Position numbers and translations under genes: made by a program
The notes under the pieces: model-generated
Seen by the model: only the letters and a program-made list of their open reading frames with translations
Database searches by the model: none
What the model was told of the DNA's origin: nothing
Assembly: GCA_003151795.1 (NCBI GenBank)
Contig: PLYL01000012.1
Coordinates: forward strand, 1-35,798
Length of the DNA: 35,798 bases
Reading direction: 5' to 3'
Origin: Candidatus Yanofskyibacteriota bacterium
GTDB lineage: Bacteria; Patescibacteriota; Minisyncoccia; 2-02-FULL-40-12; GWA2-44-9
Part shown: positions 1 through 6,942 of the stretch, in pieces
Layout: every line of letters starts with the position of its first letter
Numbering within the stretch: the stretch's first letter is position 1

Positions 1-229
1 TAAGATCCGTCGGATTATAATAGCTCGGCCAGCCAGTCCCGGATTCAAACTTTGTTTCCGAACGAAATAATGGCAAATCACAAGCCGCACAATAATATGT
101 ACCGCCAACCTTTAATTCATCCGCGGGACAAGTAAAAGCTGGTTCTGTTTCTTTCTGTCTCATGATTCTATACTGCTCCGGCGTAAGAATCTTTTTCCAC
201 TCCTCTTCTGTTTTGTGTATTTTATTCAA
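1..229 (-). CDS. msrB: peptide-methionine (R)-S-oxide reductase MsrB, 5' part
   Basis: The reverse strand reads as the N-terminal 76 residues of MsrB, which reduces methionine-R-sulfoxide in oxidised proteins. Visible family signatures are [20 protein letters not shown], then [20 protein letters not shown] and [17 protein letters not shown]. The CAAC pair belongs to the structural zinc site typical of many MsrBs. The gene runs off the window at position 1, so the catalytic C-terminal half is missing here. The start is taken as TTG at 229-227; an in-frame stop lies about 45 nt upstream and there is no ATG before the conserved region. No clear Shine-Dalgarno sequence is seen. Family assignment is confident, the start is not. 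Confidence 0.85.
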   Translation of the reverse strand, partial: MNKIHKTEEEWKKILTPEQYRIMRQKETEPAFTCPADELKVGGTYYCAACDLPLFRSETKFESGTGWPSYYNPTDL

Positions 230-265
230 GGTATATAATTCTATAACCCTCTGAACTTCCTACCT

Positions 266-320
266 TGGCTGGGGGGATAGGATTCGGACCTTCATTTTAG
301 GATTCAAAGTCCCGCGTCCT
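266..320 (-). pseudogene. degenerate tRNA-Gln, 3' part
   Basis: On the minus strand this stretch reads as the 3' half of a tRNA-Gln: a TAGGAC D-arm remnant, an anticodon arm with loop CTTTGAA (anticodon UUG), a T-arm, an acceptor strand CCCCCCA, discriminator G and an encoded CCA at 268-266. It is degenerate: the T-loop reads TCCGAAT instead of TTCGAAT, and the T and anticodon stems contain mismatches. Its D-arm is interrupted by repeat copy 1, and the matching 5' half lies about 400 bp away at 764-782. I infer a tRNA gene split by an insertion. Confidence 0.6.
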
Positions 321-360
321 ATCCCGCCTGAGCGGGACCCCGATGGGGCGGGGCCATTAG
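314..360. repeat. 47-bp direct repeat, copy 1
   Basis: This 47-bp repeat matches 724-770 with one mismatch (346 versus 756), at a period of 410 bp. It consists of GCGTCCTA, two short hairpin-forming segments (TCCCGCCTGAGCGGGA, then a CCCCGATGGGGCGGGG type), and CCATTAG. The flanking GTCCTA and CCATTAG are D-arm sequence of tRNA-Gln, so the hairpins sit where the tRNA D-loop would be. Confidence 0.9.
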
Positions 361-367
361 GCCAATT

Positions 368-465
368 ATTGCGTCCTCACCTGCGGGACTTGGATTCGAA
401 CCAAGATACTGGGCTTCAAAGGCCCATGTCCTACCATTAGACGATCCCGCAGGTGAGGACGCAAT
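368..465. repeat. inverted repeat enclosing tRNA-Gln
   Basis: The 14 bases at 368-381 (ATTGCGTCCTCACC) are perfectly complementary to 452-465. They continue directly into the 7-bp acceptor stem of the enclosed tRNA-Gln, giving a 21-bp uninterrupted helix that includes the discriminator base. The arms share GCGTCCT with the 47-bp direct repeats on either side. Confidence 0.9.
381..451 (-). tRNA. tRNA-Gln (anticodon UUG)
   Basis: This is a complete cloverleaf of 71 nt including the discriminator. The acceptor stem is TGCGGGA/TCCCGCA, the D-stem GTCT/GGAC with loop AATGGTA, the anticodon stem TGGGC/GCCCA around loop CTTTGAA, a 4-nt variable region, and the T-stem CTTGG/CCAAG around TTCGAAT. The anticodon TTG decodes CAA. 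CCA is not encoded; the discriminator is G. The acceptor helix extends 14 bp further through flanking inverted repeats, which is unusual. The gene lies between two direct repeats that sit in a split, degenerate second tRNA-Gln. Confidence 0.95.
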
Positions 466-472
466 GACTATC

Positions 473-718
473 TCAAAGTTTTCCTATAATTTTCCTGAAT
501 TCATTACCGCCTTTTAATTTCTTCAAATAATTCTCCCTTTTTATGGCTTCGCCTCGCGTATCGAAAATCTCTTCTTTTATAACAATCAATGGCATCCTGC
601 TTTTTGTAGATTTTACTTGCCCTTTGTTATGCTTCTCTAGTCTGCTACTTAAATTATAAGTTTGACCGATATAGTAACCGCTATCTTTTAGACTCTTCAG
701 AATATAAACGGAATACAT
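473..718 (-). CDS. GIY-YIG domain nuclease, UPF0213/YhbQ-like, 81 aa
   Basis: This is a single-domain GIY-YIG protein. The N-terminus MYSVYILKSLKDSGYYIGQT carries the two short Tyr/Ile/Gly strands that name the fold; a conserved Arg (SRLEKHN) and the Glu in the REN segment follow, as expected for the active site. Stand-alone members of this size are common, and their substrate is mostly unknown. The gene is AT-rich compared with its neighbours. Its upstream region, including an AGGA that could serve as ribosome binding site, lies in the 47-bp repeat at 724-770. It sits with an intact tRNA-Gln between two direct repeats, which suggests a mobile cassette; that is inference. Confidence 0.85.
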   Translation of the reverse strand: MYSVYILKSLKDSGYYIGQTYNLSSRLEKHNKGQVKSTKSRMPLIVIKEEIFDTRGEAIKRENYLKKLKGGNEFRKIIGKL

Positions 719-723
719 AATAG

Positions 724-770
724 GCGTCCTATCCCGCCTGAGCGGGACCCCGATGAGGCGGGGCCATTAG
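724..770. repeat. 47-bp direct repeat, copy 2
   Basis: This partner of 314-360 has 46 of 47 identical positions. It is joined on its high-coordinate side to the 5' half of a split tRNA-Gln. Recombination between the two copies would delete exactly the 410-bp unit with the nuclease gene and the intact tRNA. Confidence 0.9.
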
Positions 771-782
771 ACGATCTCCCAA
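764..782 (-). pseudogene. degenerate tRNA-Gln, 5' part
   Basis: The minus strand reads TTGGGAGATCGTCTAATGG, matching the 5' end of tRNA-Gln (acceptor, TC, D-stem GTCT, start of the D-loop). The intact tRNA at 381-451 has the same GATCGTCTAATGG. It stops in the D-loop, where repeat copy 2 begins. A weak TACTAT box at 794-789 would place a transcription start near its first base. Confidence 0.6.
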
Positions 783-828
783 TTAGAAATAGTATGCATC
801 ATTGGCTAGGTTTTTTCAAATTCTTAAG

Positions 829-859
829 TTGACACATCTCGTTAATTAACGAATACTAT
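829..859 (+). promoter_or_regulatory. promoter of the 81-aa membrane protein
   Basis: TTGACA at 829-834 is followed after 19 bases by TACTAT at 854-859 (or after 17 by the poorer AATACT). The spacer holds the perfect 12-bp palindrome CGTTAATTAACG at 840-851, a possible operator. The gene start follows 20 bp downstream. Confidence 0.6.
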
Positions 860-878
860 AGGCAAAGGAGACTGCGTC

Positions 879-1124
879 ATGAATACTGTCGCAATCCGAG
901 ATACGTTTTTTGAGGTTTTCATGTACGGCGGCGCCGTGGTAGTGGGGTACTTCGTTCCTTCTTTGTATTGGCCCCTCATGCTCTTGAGTATGGTGGCGGT
1001 GGCAGGCCTGTACATGCGGTTCTTGTACCAAAACCAAATAGCGGCACTGGCCACGATCTTTCTCCCGATACTTTTCATTATCGGAGTGATTCTGCGAATC
1101 CTATATGTCATTATCCGGCATTGA
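879..1124 (+). CDS. small membrane protein of unknown family, 81 aa
   Basis: I do not recognise this protein. It is mostly hydrophobic, with probable membrane segments at about residues 13-27 (FMYGGAVVVGYFVPS), 30-48 and 55-76, and short charged ends. The start is well supported: AAAGGAG at 864-870 stands 8 nt before ATG 879. The gene has its own promoter and is followed at once by a strong terminator, so it is a single-gene unit transcribed toward dnaX, which comes from the other strand. Function unknown. Confidence 0.75.
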   Translation: MNTVAIRDTFFEVFMYGGAVVVGYFVPSLYWPLMLLSMVAVAGLYMRFLYQNQIAALATIFLPILFIIGVILRILYVIIRH

Positions 1125-1155
1125 GCCGGATAACTGACAAGGTGAGCACTCTAGG

Positions 1156-1187
1156 GCCCGGCGCAAAGCGCCGGGCATTTCTTTTTT
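1156..1187 (+). terminator. rho-independent terminator
   Basis: A perfect 9-bp stem GCCCGGCGC/GCGCCGGGC with AAA loop (1156-1176) is followed by a T-rich tract to 1187. It ends the 81-aa gene. On the minus strand no T-run follows the stem, so it should not terminate dnaX. Confidence 0.9.
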
Positions 1188-1190
1188 ATA

Positions 1191-2291
1191 CTACAGTTGT
1201 CCCCCTTCGGGAGATCTCTCGGAGAGAGACATCACGGCGAGCTCAAGCGGTAATTGGGGAATGGGCGAGAATTTAATCTGACTGCGAGCCAGCGTGAAGA
1301 TGTTGATGATTTTAATAAGTTTGTCGTTATCTATTGAAGCCAATGTGGCAAATTGTTTATGAGCTTCGGGACCTTCAATCGAAGCCGAGAGAGTTGGATT
1401 TACGCGCGACAAGAGCGCGCTTCGAGTGTAGGAAATAAATTCTTTGGTGAAATGTTCTAAATCCATGCCGGCATCGTGAATCGTATGAATCAGCCCCACG
1501 GCTGAAGATTGATCGCCTGAAGCCAGGAAGCCTAGGAATCTGGGATGATAGGAACTAGGGATTAGACCTAAAACTTCCGCAACTTCCTTTTCTCCAATCG
1601 CGCCCGTTGGAATCATGCTTCGAATTTTGGTCAGCGCCACTTCGGCATCGCGAAGCGCGCCGTCGGAAGATTTAGCGATGGCGAGAAGGGCATCATCGCC
1701 AATCTGAATTTTTTCGGCTTTGGCGATGGACTTGAGCTTGGTCACCATCTCGCCGGGCGTGATGCGTTTGAAATCAAAGCGCTGGACGCGTGACAACACC
1801 GTCGCCAGAATTTTGTGGGGTTCGGTCGTGGCGAGGATAAACACAACATGTGAGGGCGGTTCTTCCAGAATTTTTAAGAGCGCGTTAAACGAATCTTTGG
1901 TCAGCATGTGGACTTCATCAATAAGGAAAACTTTGTATCCGCCTGACGGCGCCGCCACTTGGGCCGATTCTTTGAGCGCCCGAATTTCGTCAATCCCGCG
2001 ATTAGAAGCGGCATCGATTTCGATGAGGTCGAGCGAGGTGCCATTATTGACCGCGAGACAAGCCTCGCAGACATTGCAGGGCACCACGACACCCTTTTTG
2101 CCGAACTCGGCACAGTTCAAGGCCTTAGCGAAAATCCGCGCCATCGTCGTCTTCCCTGTCCCCCGCGGTCCCGTAAACAAATAAGCCTGTCCCACTCGCC
2201 CGCTCGAAAGCGCCCCTTGAAGAGTCTGCACGACATGCTCCTGCCCCACCAATTGCGAAAATATTTGAGGCCTGTACTTTCGATAAAGCAT
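1191..2291 (-). CDS. dnaX: DNA polymerase III subunit gamma/tau (short form)
   Basis: This is the ATPase of the clamp-loader complex, which opens and loads the sliding clamp. At 366 aa it is far shorter than E. coli tau (643 aa) and close to a gamma-only core. Visible: Walker A GPRGTGKT (41-48), four zinc-ligand cysteines (60, 72, 75, 78), Walker B FLIDEVH (122-128), and the arginine-finger motif as SRVQ (167-170) where SRC is usual. The C-terminal tau extension that binds the polymerase and helicase is absent. Start ATG at 2291 begins the typical MLYRKYRPQ; GAGGG lies almost against it. No recR or ybaB neighbour is seen. Confidence 0.95.
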   Translation of the reverse strand: MLYRKYRPQIFSQLVGQEHVVQTLQGALSSGRVGQAYLFTGPRGTGKTTMARIFAKALNCAEFGKKGVVVPCNVCEACLAVNNGTSLDLIEIDAASNRGIDEIRALKESAQVAAPSGGYKVFLIDEVHMLTKDSFNALLKILEEPPSHVVFILATTEPHKILATVLSRVQRFDFKRITPGEMVTKLKSIAKAEKIQIGDDALLAIAKSSDGALRDAEVALTKIRSMIPTGAIGEKEVAEVLGLIPSSYHPRFLGFLASGDQSSAVGLIHTIHDAGMDLEHFTKEFISYTRSALLSRVNPTLSASIEGPEAHKQFATLASIDNDKLIKIINIFTLARSQIKFSPIPQLPLELAVMSLSERSPEGGQL

Positions 2292-2324
2292 GCCCTCAAT
2301 TTAGTCTAAAAATTTGAAAGTGTC

Positions 2325-2350
2325 TACCTTCGGCAGATCTACCGTAGGTA
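2325..2350. repeat. 26-bp imperfect palindrome
   Basis: TACCTTCGGCAGA and TCTACCGTAGGTA pair at 11 of 13 positions around a central AGATCT. It lies between the last GtrA gene and dnaX on the minus strand. No clean T-run follows, so an operator or weak attenuator is as likely as a terminator. Confidence 0.5.
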
Positions 2351-2357
2351 TGATAAA

Positions 2358-2978
2358 CTACTGCTTGAAAACCACGATCTTGAAACCAGTGAAGCTGAAG
2401 ATGAGGCCACAGGCGGCGCCGGCGACCGTGCCCATATTCGCCCACGTGTTGGGGTTCATACCCGCGAACGGATGGATATAATTGACGACGAAAGAAGAGA
2501 CGGCGACATTAACGCCCAGAGCGACGAGCATGACGGTAACGAACTTAAAGAACTCGGCGAAACTCGGAGGGATATTTCCAGACCGAAACGCCCACGATTT
2601 ATTCCAGACGTAACTTGAGATTACACCGACCGTGAATGAAATGGCTGAAATAATAAAGTAGCCGAACCCTGAAGAATAGCTTGTTAATGAGAGAAGAAAA
2701 TTTAACGTGCCAGCGGTAATGGCGAAGTTCGTGAATCCAATGGCGGCGAATTTGCCGAATTGATTAAAGAATTCCAGCCACTGGCCGAGAAAGTATCCCA
2801 AAAGCACGCCCAAAATCCAGAGAACGGGGACAAGAACAATGAGCAATGACCAAGGAACATTATGGAACTCGGGCGTTTTTAAAAATTCAAATATCCGCCA
2901 CGCGATAGCGCCCGTGATTAATCCCGTCAGGACCGCGAACCCCAAATCCCGTTTTGTAAACTTTTTAAAAAAATTCAA
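2358..2978 (-). CDS. GtrA-like membrane protein, second paralogue
   Basis: This 206-aa membrane protein has a two-helix N-terminal extension (about residues 13-31 and 42-65) and then a four-helix GtrA-type domain ending in FTGFKIVVFKQ. GtrA proteins are thought to help move lipid-linked sugars across the membrane in glycan modification; the exact substrate is unknown. It is a clear paralogue of the next gene upstream: both share FTKRDLGFAVLTG, LWILGVLLGY and a QFG(K/R)FA(A/V)IGFTN motif. The start is TTG at 2978, only 3 nt after the in-frame TAG of the upstream paralogue and without a Shine-Dalgarno, so it probably relies on translational reinitiation. Confidence 0.8.
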   Translation of the reverse strand: MNFFKKFTKRDLGFAVLTGLITGAIAWRIFEFLKTPEFHNVPWSLLIVLVPVLWILGVLLGYFLGQWLEFFNQFGKFAAIGFTNFAITAGTLNFLLSLTSYSSGFGYFIISAISFTVGVISSYVWNKSWAFRSGNIPPSFAEFFKFVTVMLVALGVNVAVSSFVVNYIHPFAGMNPNTWANMGTVAGAACGLIFSFTGFKIVVFKQ

Positions 2979-2981
2979 TTT

Positions 2982-3593
2982 CTATTTGAAGACCACGAAT
3001 TTGAAGCCGATGAAATTGACGATGAGGCCAATCGCGACGCCGGCGGCATTGGCGATGTTGGCCCACTGATCAACCGTCAGGCCAAAGAACGGGCTGATGA
3101 AGGTGGCCACGGCCCAAGAAATCGCAAGGTTCACGGCAAATGAACCGAGCGTGACCGCCACGAACTTGCCAAACTCGCCCCGCTTGCCGCCCAGGCCGCT
3201 GAACGTCCAGTATTTGTTGAGAATATAGCTGCAGACCAGCGCGGCGATAAAGGCGAAGACTTTTATCCCGGCATAGCCGCCGCCGCTCGTGTAGCTGGTA
3301 TACGCGATTAAAAGATTCAAGATGCCGAAATCCACGGCCGTATTAGTGAAACCGATAACGGCGAATCGGCCGAACTGATCGAAAAATTTAAGCCATTGGC
3401 CGAGCAAGTAGCCGAGCAGAACGCCCAGTATCCAAAGAATCGGCAGAGTGGCGATGAGAACCGCCCACGGCAGGCCATGAAATTCCGGGATGTTGAGGAA
3501 TCCAAAAATCCGCCACAATATGAATCCATCCATCACTCCCGTCAGGACCGCAAACCCAAGATCCCGCTTCGTAAATTTTCGCAGAAAATTCAT
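2982..3593 (-). CDS. GtrA-like membrane protein, first paralogue
   Basis: This 203-aa GtrA-family protein has the same plan as its downstream copy: start MNFLRKFTKRDLGFAV, two N-terminal helices, then the GtrA domain with QFGRFAVIGFTNTAVDFGI and a final NFIGFKFVVFK. It begins 6 nt after the stop of the TraD-like ATPase gene, so it is in the same operon. The likely role is flipping or handling of polyprenyl-linked sugars, known for the family and not shown here. The tandem copy diverged mainly in the loops. Confidence 0.82.
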   Translation of the reverse strand: MNFLRKFTKRDLGFAVLTGVMDGFILWRIFGFLNIPEFHGLPWAVLIATLPILWILGVLLGYLLGQWLKFFDQFGRFAVIGFTNTAVDFGILNLLIAYTSYTSGGGYAGIKVFAFIAALVCSYILNKYWTFSGLGGKRGEFGKFVAVTLGSFAVNLAISWAVATFISPFFGLTVDQWANIANAAGVAIGLIVNFIGFKFVVFK

Positions 3594-3599
3594 TTTTAA

Positions 3600-6035
3600 T
3601 TATTTATTTTTAGTGTTAGCGGAGAATTTGGCTTTGATTTCGTCTTCGACTTCGGCGCGGGGACGGGAATATTTGGAGCGGGATAATTGTTTGAGATATG
3701 CAGTCATCTCGGAGTTGCCGGCGCCGAAGACGCGTTCGGTTTCGAGTTTTATATTGAATGGCAGAGCGGTCTGACCGCCGATAAGCAAATTAACATACGC
3801 GTTTAAATTATCAATGTTCATGAGATCCTGCGCGTTGAAAACCGGCTCAAATTTATTTTTCATAAATTCGGCGTCGTCCGGCCCGATGCGGAAGGAAGCA
3901 ATGGAGCCGACATTGCCGAAGACGGCGTCGCGGATGCCTTCTTTTAATTGCTTGATGAACTGGTGGGCAATAATCAAGTCCAGGCGGTATTTGCGGGCCT
4001 CGGAGAGAATCGTCGAGATGCTATCGGTCGTAAAGTTTTGGAATTCGTCGATGTAGAGATACATGTCCTTGCGATCATCTTCATTGACAATATCCGCCCG
4101 CGACAGCGCGCCCATGAGGAGTTTGCCGACGATAATCATGCCCAATAAATTCGCGTTGAGGTCACCGATTCGGCCCTTAGACAGATTGACGACCAAAATT
4201 TTCTGGTTGTCCATGACTTCACGGAAATTGAAGGAGCTCTTCTGCTGATTGATAATCGGCCGGAGAAATTCATTAAAAACAAACGACGTAATCTTAGAAG
4301 TGATATACGGCGCCATATTAGAGAGGCTCTGGTCGCCTTGAGCTTTCTCGGCTTCCAGTTGCCAGAATTGGGTCACGAGCGGATTGGTTTCCCGAGTTAA
4401 TTTATCCGCCCGATAGGCGTCATCGACCAGAACGCGGGAAATATCCGCCAGCGTCGGGATTTCATGGGCATAATCGTCAAGGAGCAGGAGAGCGGAATTC
4501 TTAAAATATTTTTCGAACATCGGCCCGCCGGTCGTTTTCAAATCGTACAATTTATCGAAAATTCCAAACATCTCATCAATGACCATCGATTTTTGTTCGG
4601 GATGAGTCGGATCAATTTCAAACATGTTCAAACCCATCGGGAAATCGATATCGCCCGGGTCAAAATAAATAACATCCTCGGCGCGCTCGGGCGGGACGAT
4701 TGAAAGGACGAATTCCGCGAAGTCGCCGTGCGGGTCAATCACGCACACGCCTTTGCCGTTCTCAACGTCTTGCCGGAGCATCGATTTCATAAAAACAGTC
4801 TTGCCGGTGCCAGTCTGTCCGATGATATACAAGTGTCGGCGGCGGTCGGCGGCGGCCATCCGGACCAGTTTTTCAATCCCGCGAAAAACACTTTTGCCTA
4901 AGACAATCCCCTCGGTCGGCAAATTGAGCGGGGCCGGCGCGGATTTGGAATTTACAAACTTTACGCCGGCCGAAGTGGCCGAAACCGGAAAATGGTATAG
5001 GCTGGCCAGCTCTTCGGATGAAAGCAAAACTTTCTGGCTGTCATTAAACATGCGGAAAGAAAAATTAAAGAGCAGCGACCGCAGGTACCGGCCGGTCAGT
5101 TTTTTAAGCGTAAACGCGTTCTGGTCCGTCGTCGAAAATTGGGCCAGCGCGCCCGCCAAAATATCCAGCAACTGATTGGCCCGCGGTTCGGACTCGGCCG
5201 ACACGACTAGACGAATATTGGCGTCGAACCAAGGCTTGGACGCTTTCGCTTGGATACTTTTAATTACTTCTTCTTCAAATGGCGTGACGACGCGAGGCGG
5301 TTTTTTGGCCGCTTCTTCGGGGGTTGGCTCCTTGGGCGGATGCTTGGCCCGCGTCACGGCTTCTTTAAGCTGGTAGCCCTGCTGCATCTGGCGCACGACT
5401 TTTTCGGCGAATTTGCGCTGGCTATCCTGATGGGACGGCTTAAATAAAACTTGCAACGCCGCGCCTTCTCTCTGCTGGTTTATTTTAGAAAGGCCGGCGA
5501 GAATTTCCCCCAAGGGATCGCTTTCGAGTTTTTGATAAGTTTTAACTGGTAAAATTGAATTGTTCTTTTGCGCCACATAGGCGCCCAAGGCGACGCCGCC
5601 GGAAGGAAAAACGGAATAATCTTCAACTCGCTCGATTTGAGCCTCCGGATAGAGGCCATGAATTTGCTTTTCAAAGATGTCTTCAATCCCGCGCGGTACG
5701 GCCATATAAAACATGATGTCTTGACCGATATGCTTCACGGCGATTTCTAAAGCAATGTATGGCTCGCCGTAGATAAATTTATTCCAGCCCTTGGTGTGGA
5801 TATTAGTAAAGGACCCGTACAACTGCTCCATGATGCCGATGAGCTCTTTTTCGGGACGCGGGGACGCGCCTTGAGCCCCGGGAGTGATTGGCCGAGGCAG
5901 ACTCACCGAAAACAGAGCCATGTTCAAAGCGCGGGCAATCGAGCCTTTGGAACGCATCGAACTAAGCGTGATCAACGCCGCGATAACACCCAACACCAGC
6001 ACGACCCCATACGCGCCGAGAAGAAATATAGACAC
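3600..6035 (-). CDS. TraD/VirD4-like type IV secretion ATPase, 811 aa
   Basis: This is a membrane-anchored motor ATPase. It has one N-terminal helix (about residues 4-24), a roughly 350-residue region of unclear fold, then an FtsK/HerA-type ATPase: Walker A GQTGTGKT near 403-410, a VIDPHGDF segment after it, and Walker B LYIDEFQNF near 659-667, followed by SEARKYRLDLIIAHQF typical of TraD/TraG-type recognition domains. Homologues of this layout are frequent in CPR genomes, where they are linked to pili or DNA transfer; the function is not established. Start GTG at 6035 lies 5 nt after the upstream stop. It follows three helical proteins and precedes two GtrA genes, so all probably form one operon. 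Confidence 0.85.
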   Translation of the reverse strand: MSIFLLGAYGVVLVLGVIAALITLSSMRSKGSIARALNMALFSVSLPRPITPGAQGASPRPEKELIGIMEQLYGSFTNIHTKGWNKFIYGEPYIALEIAVKHIGQDIMFYMAVPRGIEDIFEKQIHGLYPEAQIERVEDYSVFPSGGVALGAYVAQKNNSILPVKTYQKLESDPLGEILAGLSKINQQREGAALQVLFKPSHQDSQRKFAEKVVRQMQQGYQLKEAVTRAKHPPKEPTPEEAAKKPPRVVTPFEEEVIKSIQAKASKPWFDANIRLVVSAESEPRANQLLDILAGALAQFSTTDQNAFTLKKLTGRYLRSLLFNFSFRMFNDSQKVLLSSEELASLYHFPVSATSAGVKFVNSKSAPAPLNLPTEGIVLGKSVFRGIEKLVRMAAADRRRHLYIIGQTGTGKTVFMKSMLRQDVENGKGVCVIDPHGDFAEFVLSIVPPERAEDVIYFDPGDIDFPMGLNMFEIDPTHPEQKSMVIDEMFGIFDKLYDLKTTGGPMFEKYFKNSALLLLDDYAHEIPTLADISRVLVDDAYRADKLTRETNPLVTQFWQLEAEKAQGDQSLSNMAPYITSKITSFVFNEFLRPIINQQKSSFNFREVMDNQKILVVNLSKGRIGDLNANLLGMIIVGKLLMGALSRADIVNEDDRKDMYLYIDEFQNFTTDSISTILSEARKYRLDLIIAHQFIKQLKEGIRDAVFGNVGSIASFRIGPDDAEFMKNKFEPVFNAQDLMNIDNLNAYVNLLIGGQTALPFNIKLETERVFGAGNSEMTAYLKQLSRSKYSRPRAEVEDEIKAKFSANTKNK

Positions 6036-6040
6036 AGGAA

Positions 6041-6448
6041 TTATTTTACAACTTCCATCCGCTTCTGTTCGACCAGCATTTGATAAAGACTGCCCGTCAG
6101 AGCGCTATGAAACGCGTCAATCAAGGCGATGTCGTTGGAATCTCGGGCGGCTTTAATCCCATCAGCCAACGATTTGGCGAACGCGAGGCTGACCCAAGCT
6201 TGAACTTTGGTTTGAGCGTCGGGCGGCAAAGAATCATCGGTCGTGGTCGTGTGCGACGAAGCCTGAAACGCGGGCACGTGCTGTTGAATCGCCCCCTCGA
6301 CGACTTGCGAAAGCGTCTCCTGTTCCGTCGGCGCCGGCGCCTGCTCGGCCGTTTCGCCTTGGCCTTTCATCTGCTGTTCAATCTCCGCCCGCTTCCGCTG
6401 GTATTCCCTCTCCACTTGCTGTAATTGTTCGGCCGGAGTTCCTTCCAT
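6041..6448 (-). CDS. small helical protein of unknown family, 135 aa
   Basis: I do not recognise this protein. It is hydrophilic and helical: a coiled-coil-prone start (EQLQQVEREYQRKRAEIEQQ), a Pro/Thr/Gln-rich middle, and an amphipathic C-terminal part. The ORF is open further upstream, but ATG 6448 is preferred because the sequence before it is one arm of an inverted repeat also found in front of greA, where the true GreA start sits at the same place in the arm. It ends 5 nt before the TraD-like ATPase gene, so the products may act together. Confidence 0.75.
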   Translation of the reverse strand: MEGTPAEQLQQVEREYQRKRAEIEQQMKGQGETAEQAPAPTEQETLSQVVEGAIQQHVPAFQASSHTTTTDDSLPPDAQTKVQAWVSLAFAKSLADGIKAARDSNDIALIDAFHSALTGSLYQMLVEQKRMEVVK

Positions 6449-6582
6449 CCCGCACATAACGAGCACCAACTGCCTAGGCAATACGATTTATGTATTATCC
6501 AAGATTATCAGTGCTGTACGATTAATTTTATTCATATAATTAGTGACGCAATAGTATTGCAAGTGCTCGTTATGTGCGGGAT
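6447..6582. repeat. start-codon inverted repeat, family A
   Basis: ATCCCGCACATAACGAGCAC (6447-6466) is perfectly repeated in inverse at 6563-6582, with 96 nt between. The low-coordinate arm includes two bases of the ATG of the 135-aa gene; the other arm begins 4 nt after the stop of the 114-aa gene. The same arms recur at 18496-18632 in front of greA (one mismatch), but the interiors are unlike. Additional pairing exists inside (GCAATAC on both sides, and a TGCCTAGGCA mini-palindrome). Confidence 0.9.
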
Positions 6583-6586
6583 TCCA

Positions 6587-6931
6587 TTATGATTGGGTCG
6601 GTGTTTCATCTTTAGGCGGAGCACTAGACGTTACGGGATGATCTTTTAATTTCTCAAACAATTCATCGGTCATGGCGGACGCCGTTTTCTGCTGCTCTTC
6701 TTCCAGTTTCGCCCAGCGCGCATTTTGCTGTTTCAAAAAAAGTTCGATGTCATAGACCACGGCATCGAGTTGGTCTCGCTCTTTATCTAGGGTGTCTTTA
6801 AGCCTGAAAATTAAATCTTCAGGCAAAGTGTCTAAATTTTCCAGAATCACGTCTTTAATCCGCGGGTCCAACGACGACTCCGCGAGCATCACTCCGATTT
6901 CTTCCGCTAATTTTTCAATATCGTGTGTCAT
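6587..6931 (-). CDS. small coiled-coil protein of unknown family, 114 aa
   Basis: This is an acidic, helical, soluble protein (MTHDIEKLAEEIGVMLAESS...) with a long amphipathic helix at about residues 40-90 and a Pro/Thr-rich tail. No family is recognised. It starts 11 nt after the stop of the 914-aa gene and is followed by a long inverted repeat and the 135-aa gene. Its position in the operon with a TraD-like ATPase suggests a structural or adaptor role, by context only. Confidence 0.75.
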   Translation of the reverse strand: MTHDIEKLAEEIGVMLAESSLDPRIKDVILENLDTLPEDLIFRLKDTLDKERDQLDAVVYDIELFLKQQNARWAKLEEEQQKTASAMTDELFEKLKDHPVTSSAPPKDETPTQS

Positions 6932-6942
6932 ATGTTTTTAAA

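Noticed and set aside
6446-6481. longer N-terminus of the 135-aa protein (MPRQLVLVMCG...)
   Set aside because: The extra codons are the inverted-repeat arm; the same arm gives a similar false extension (LVMCG) before the well-defined GreA start.
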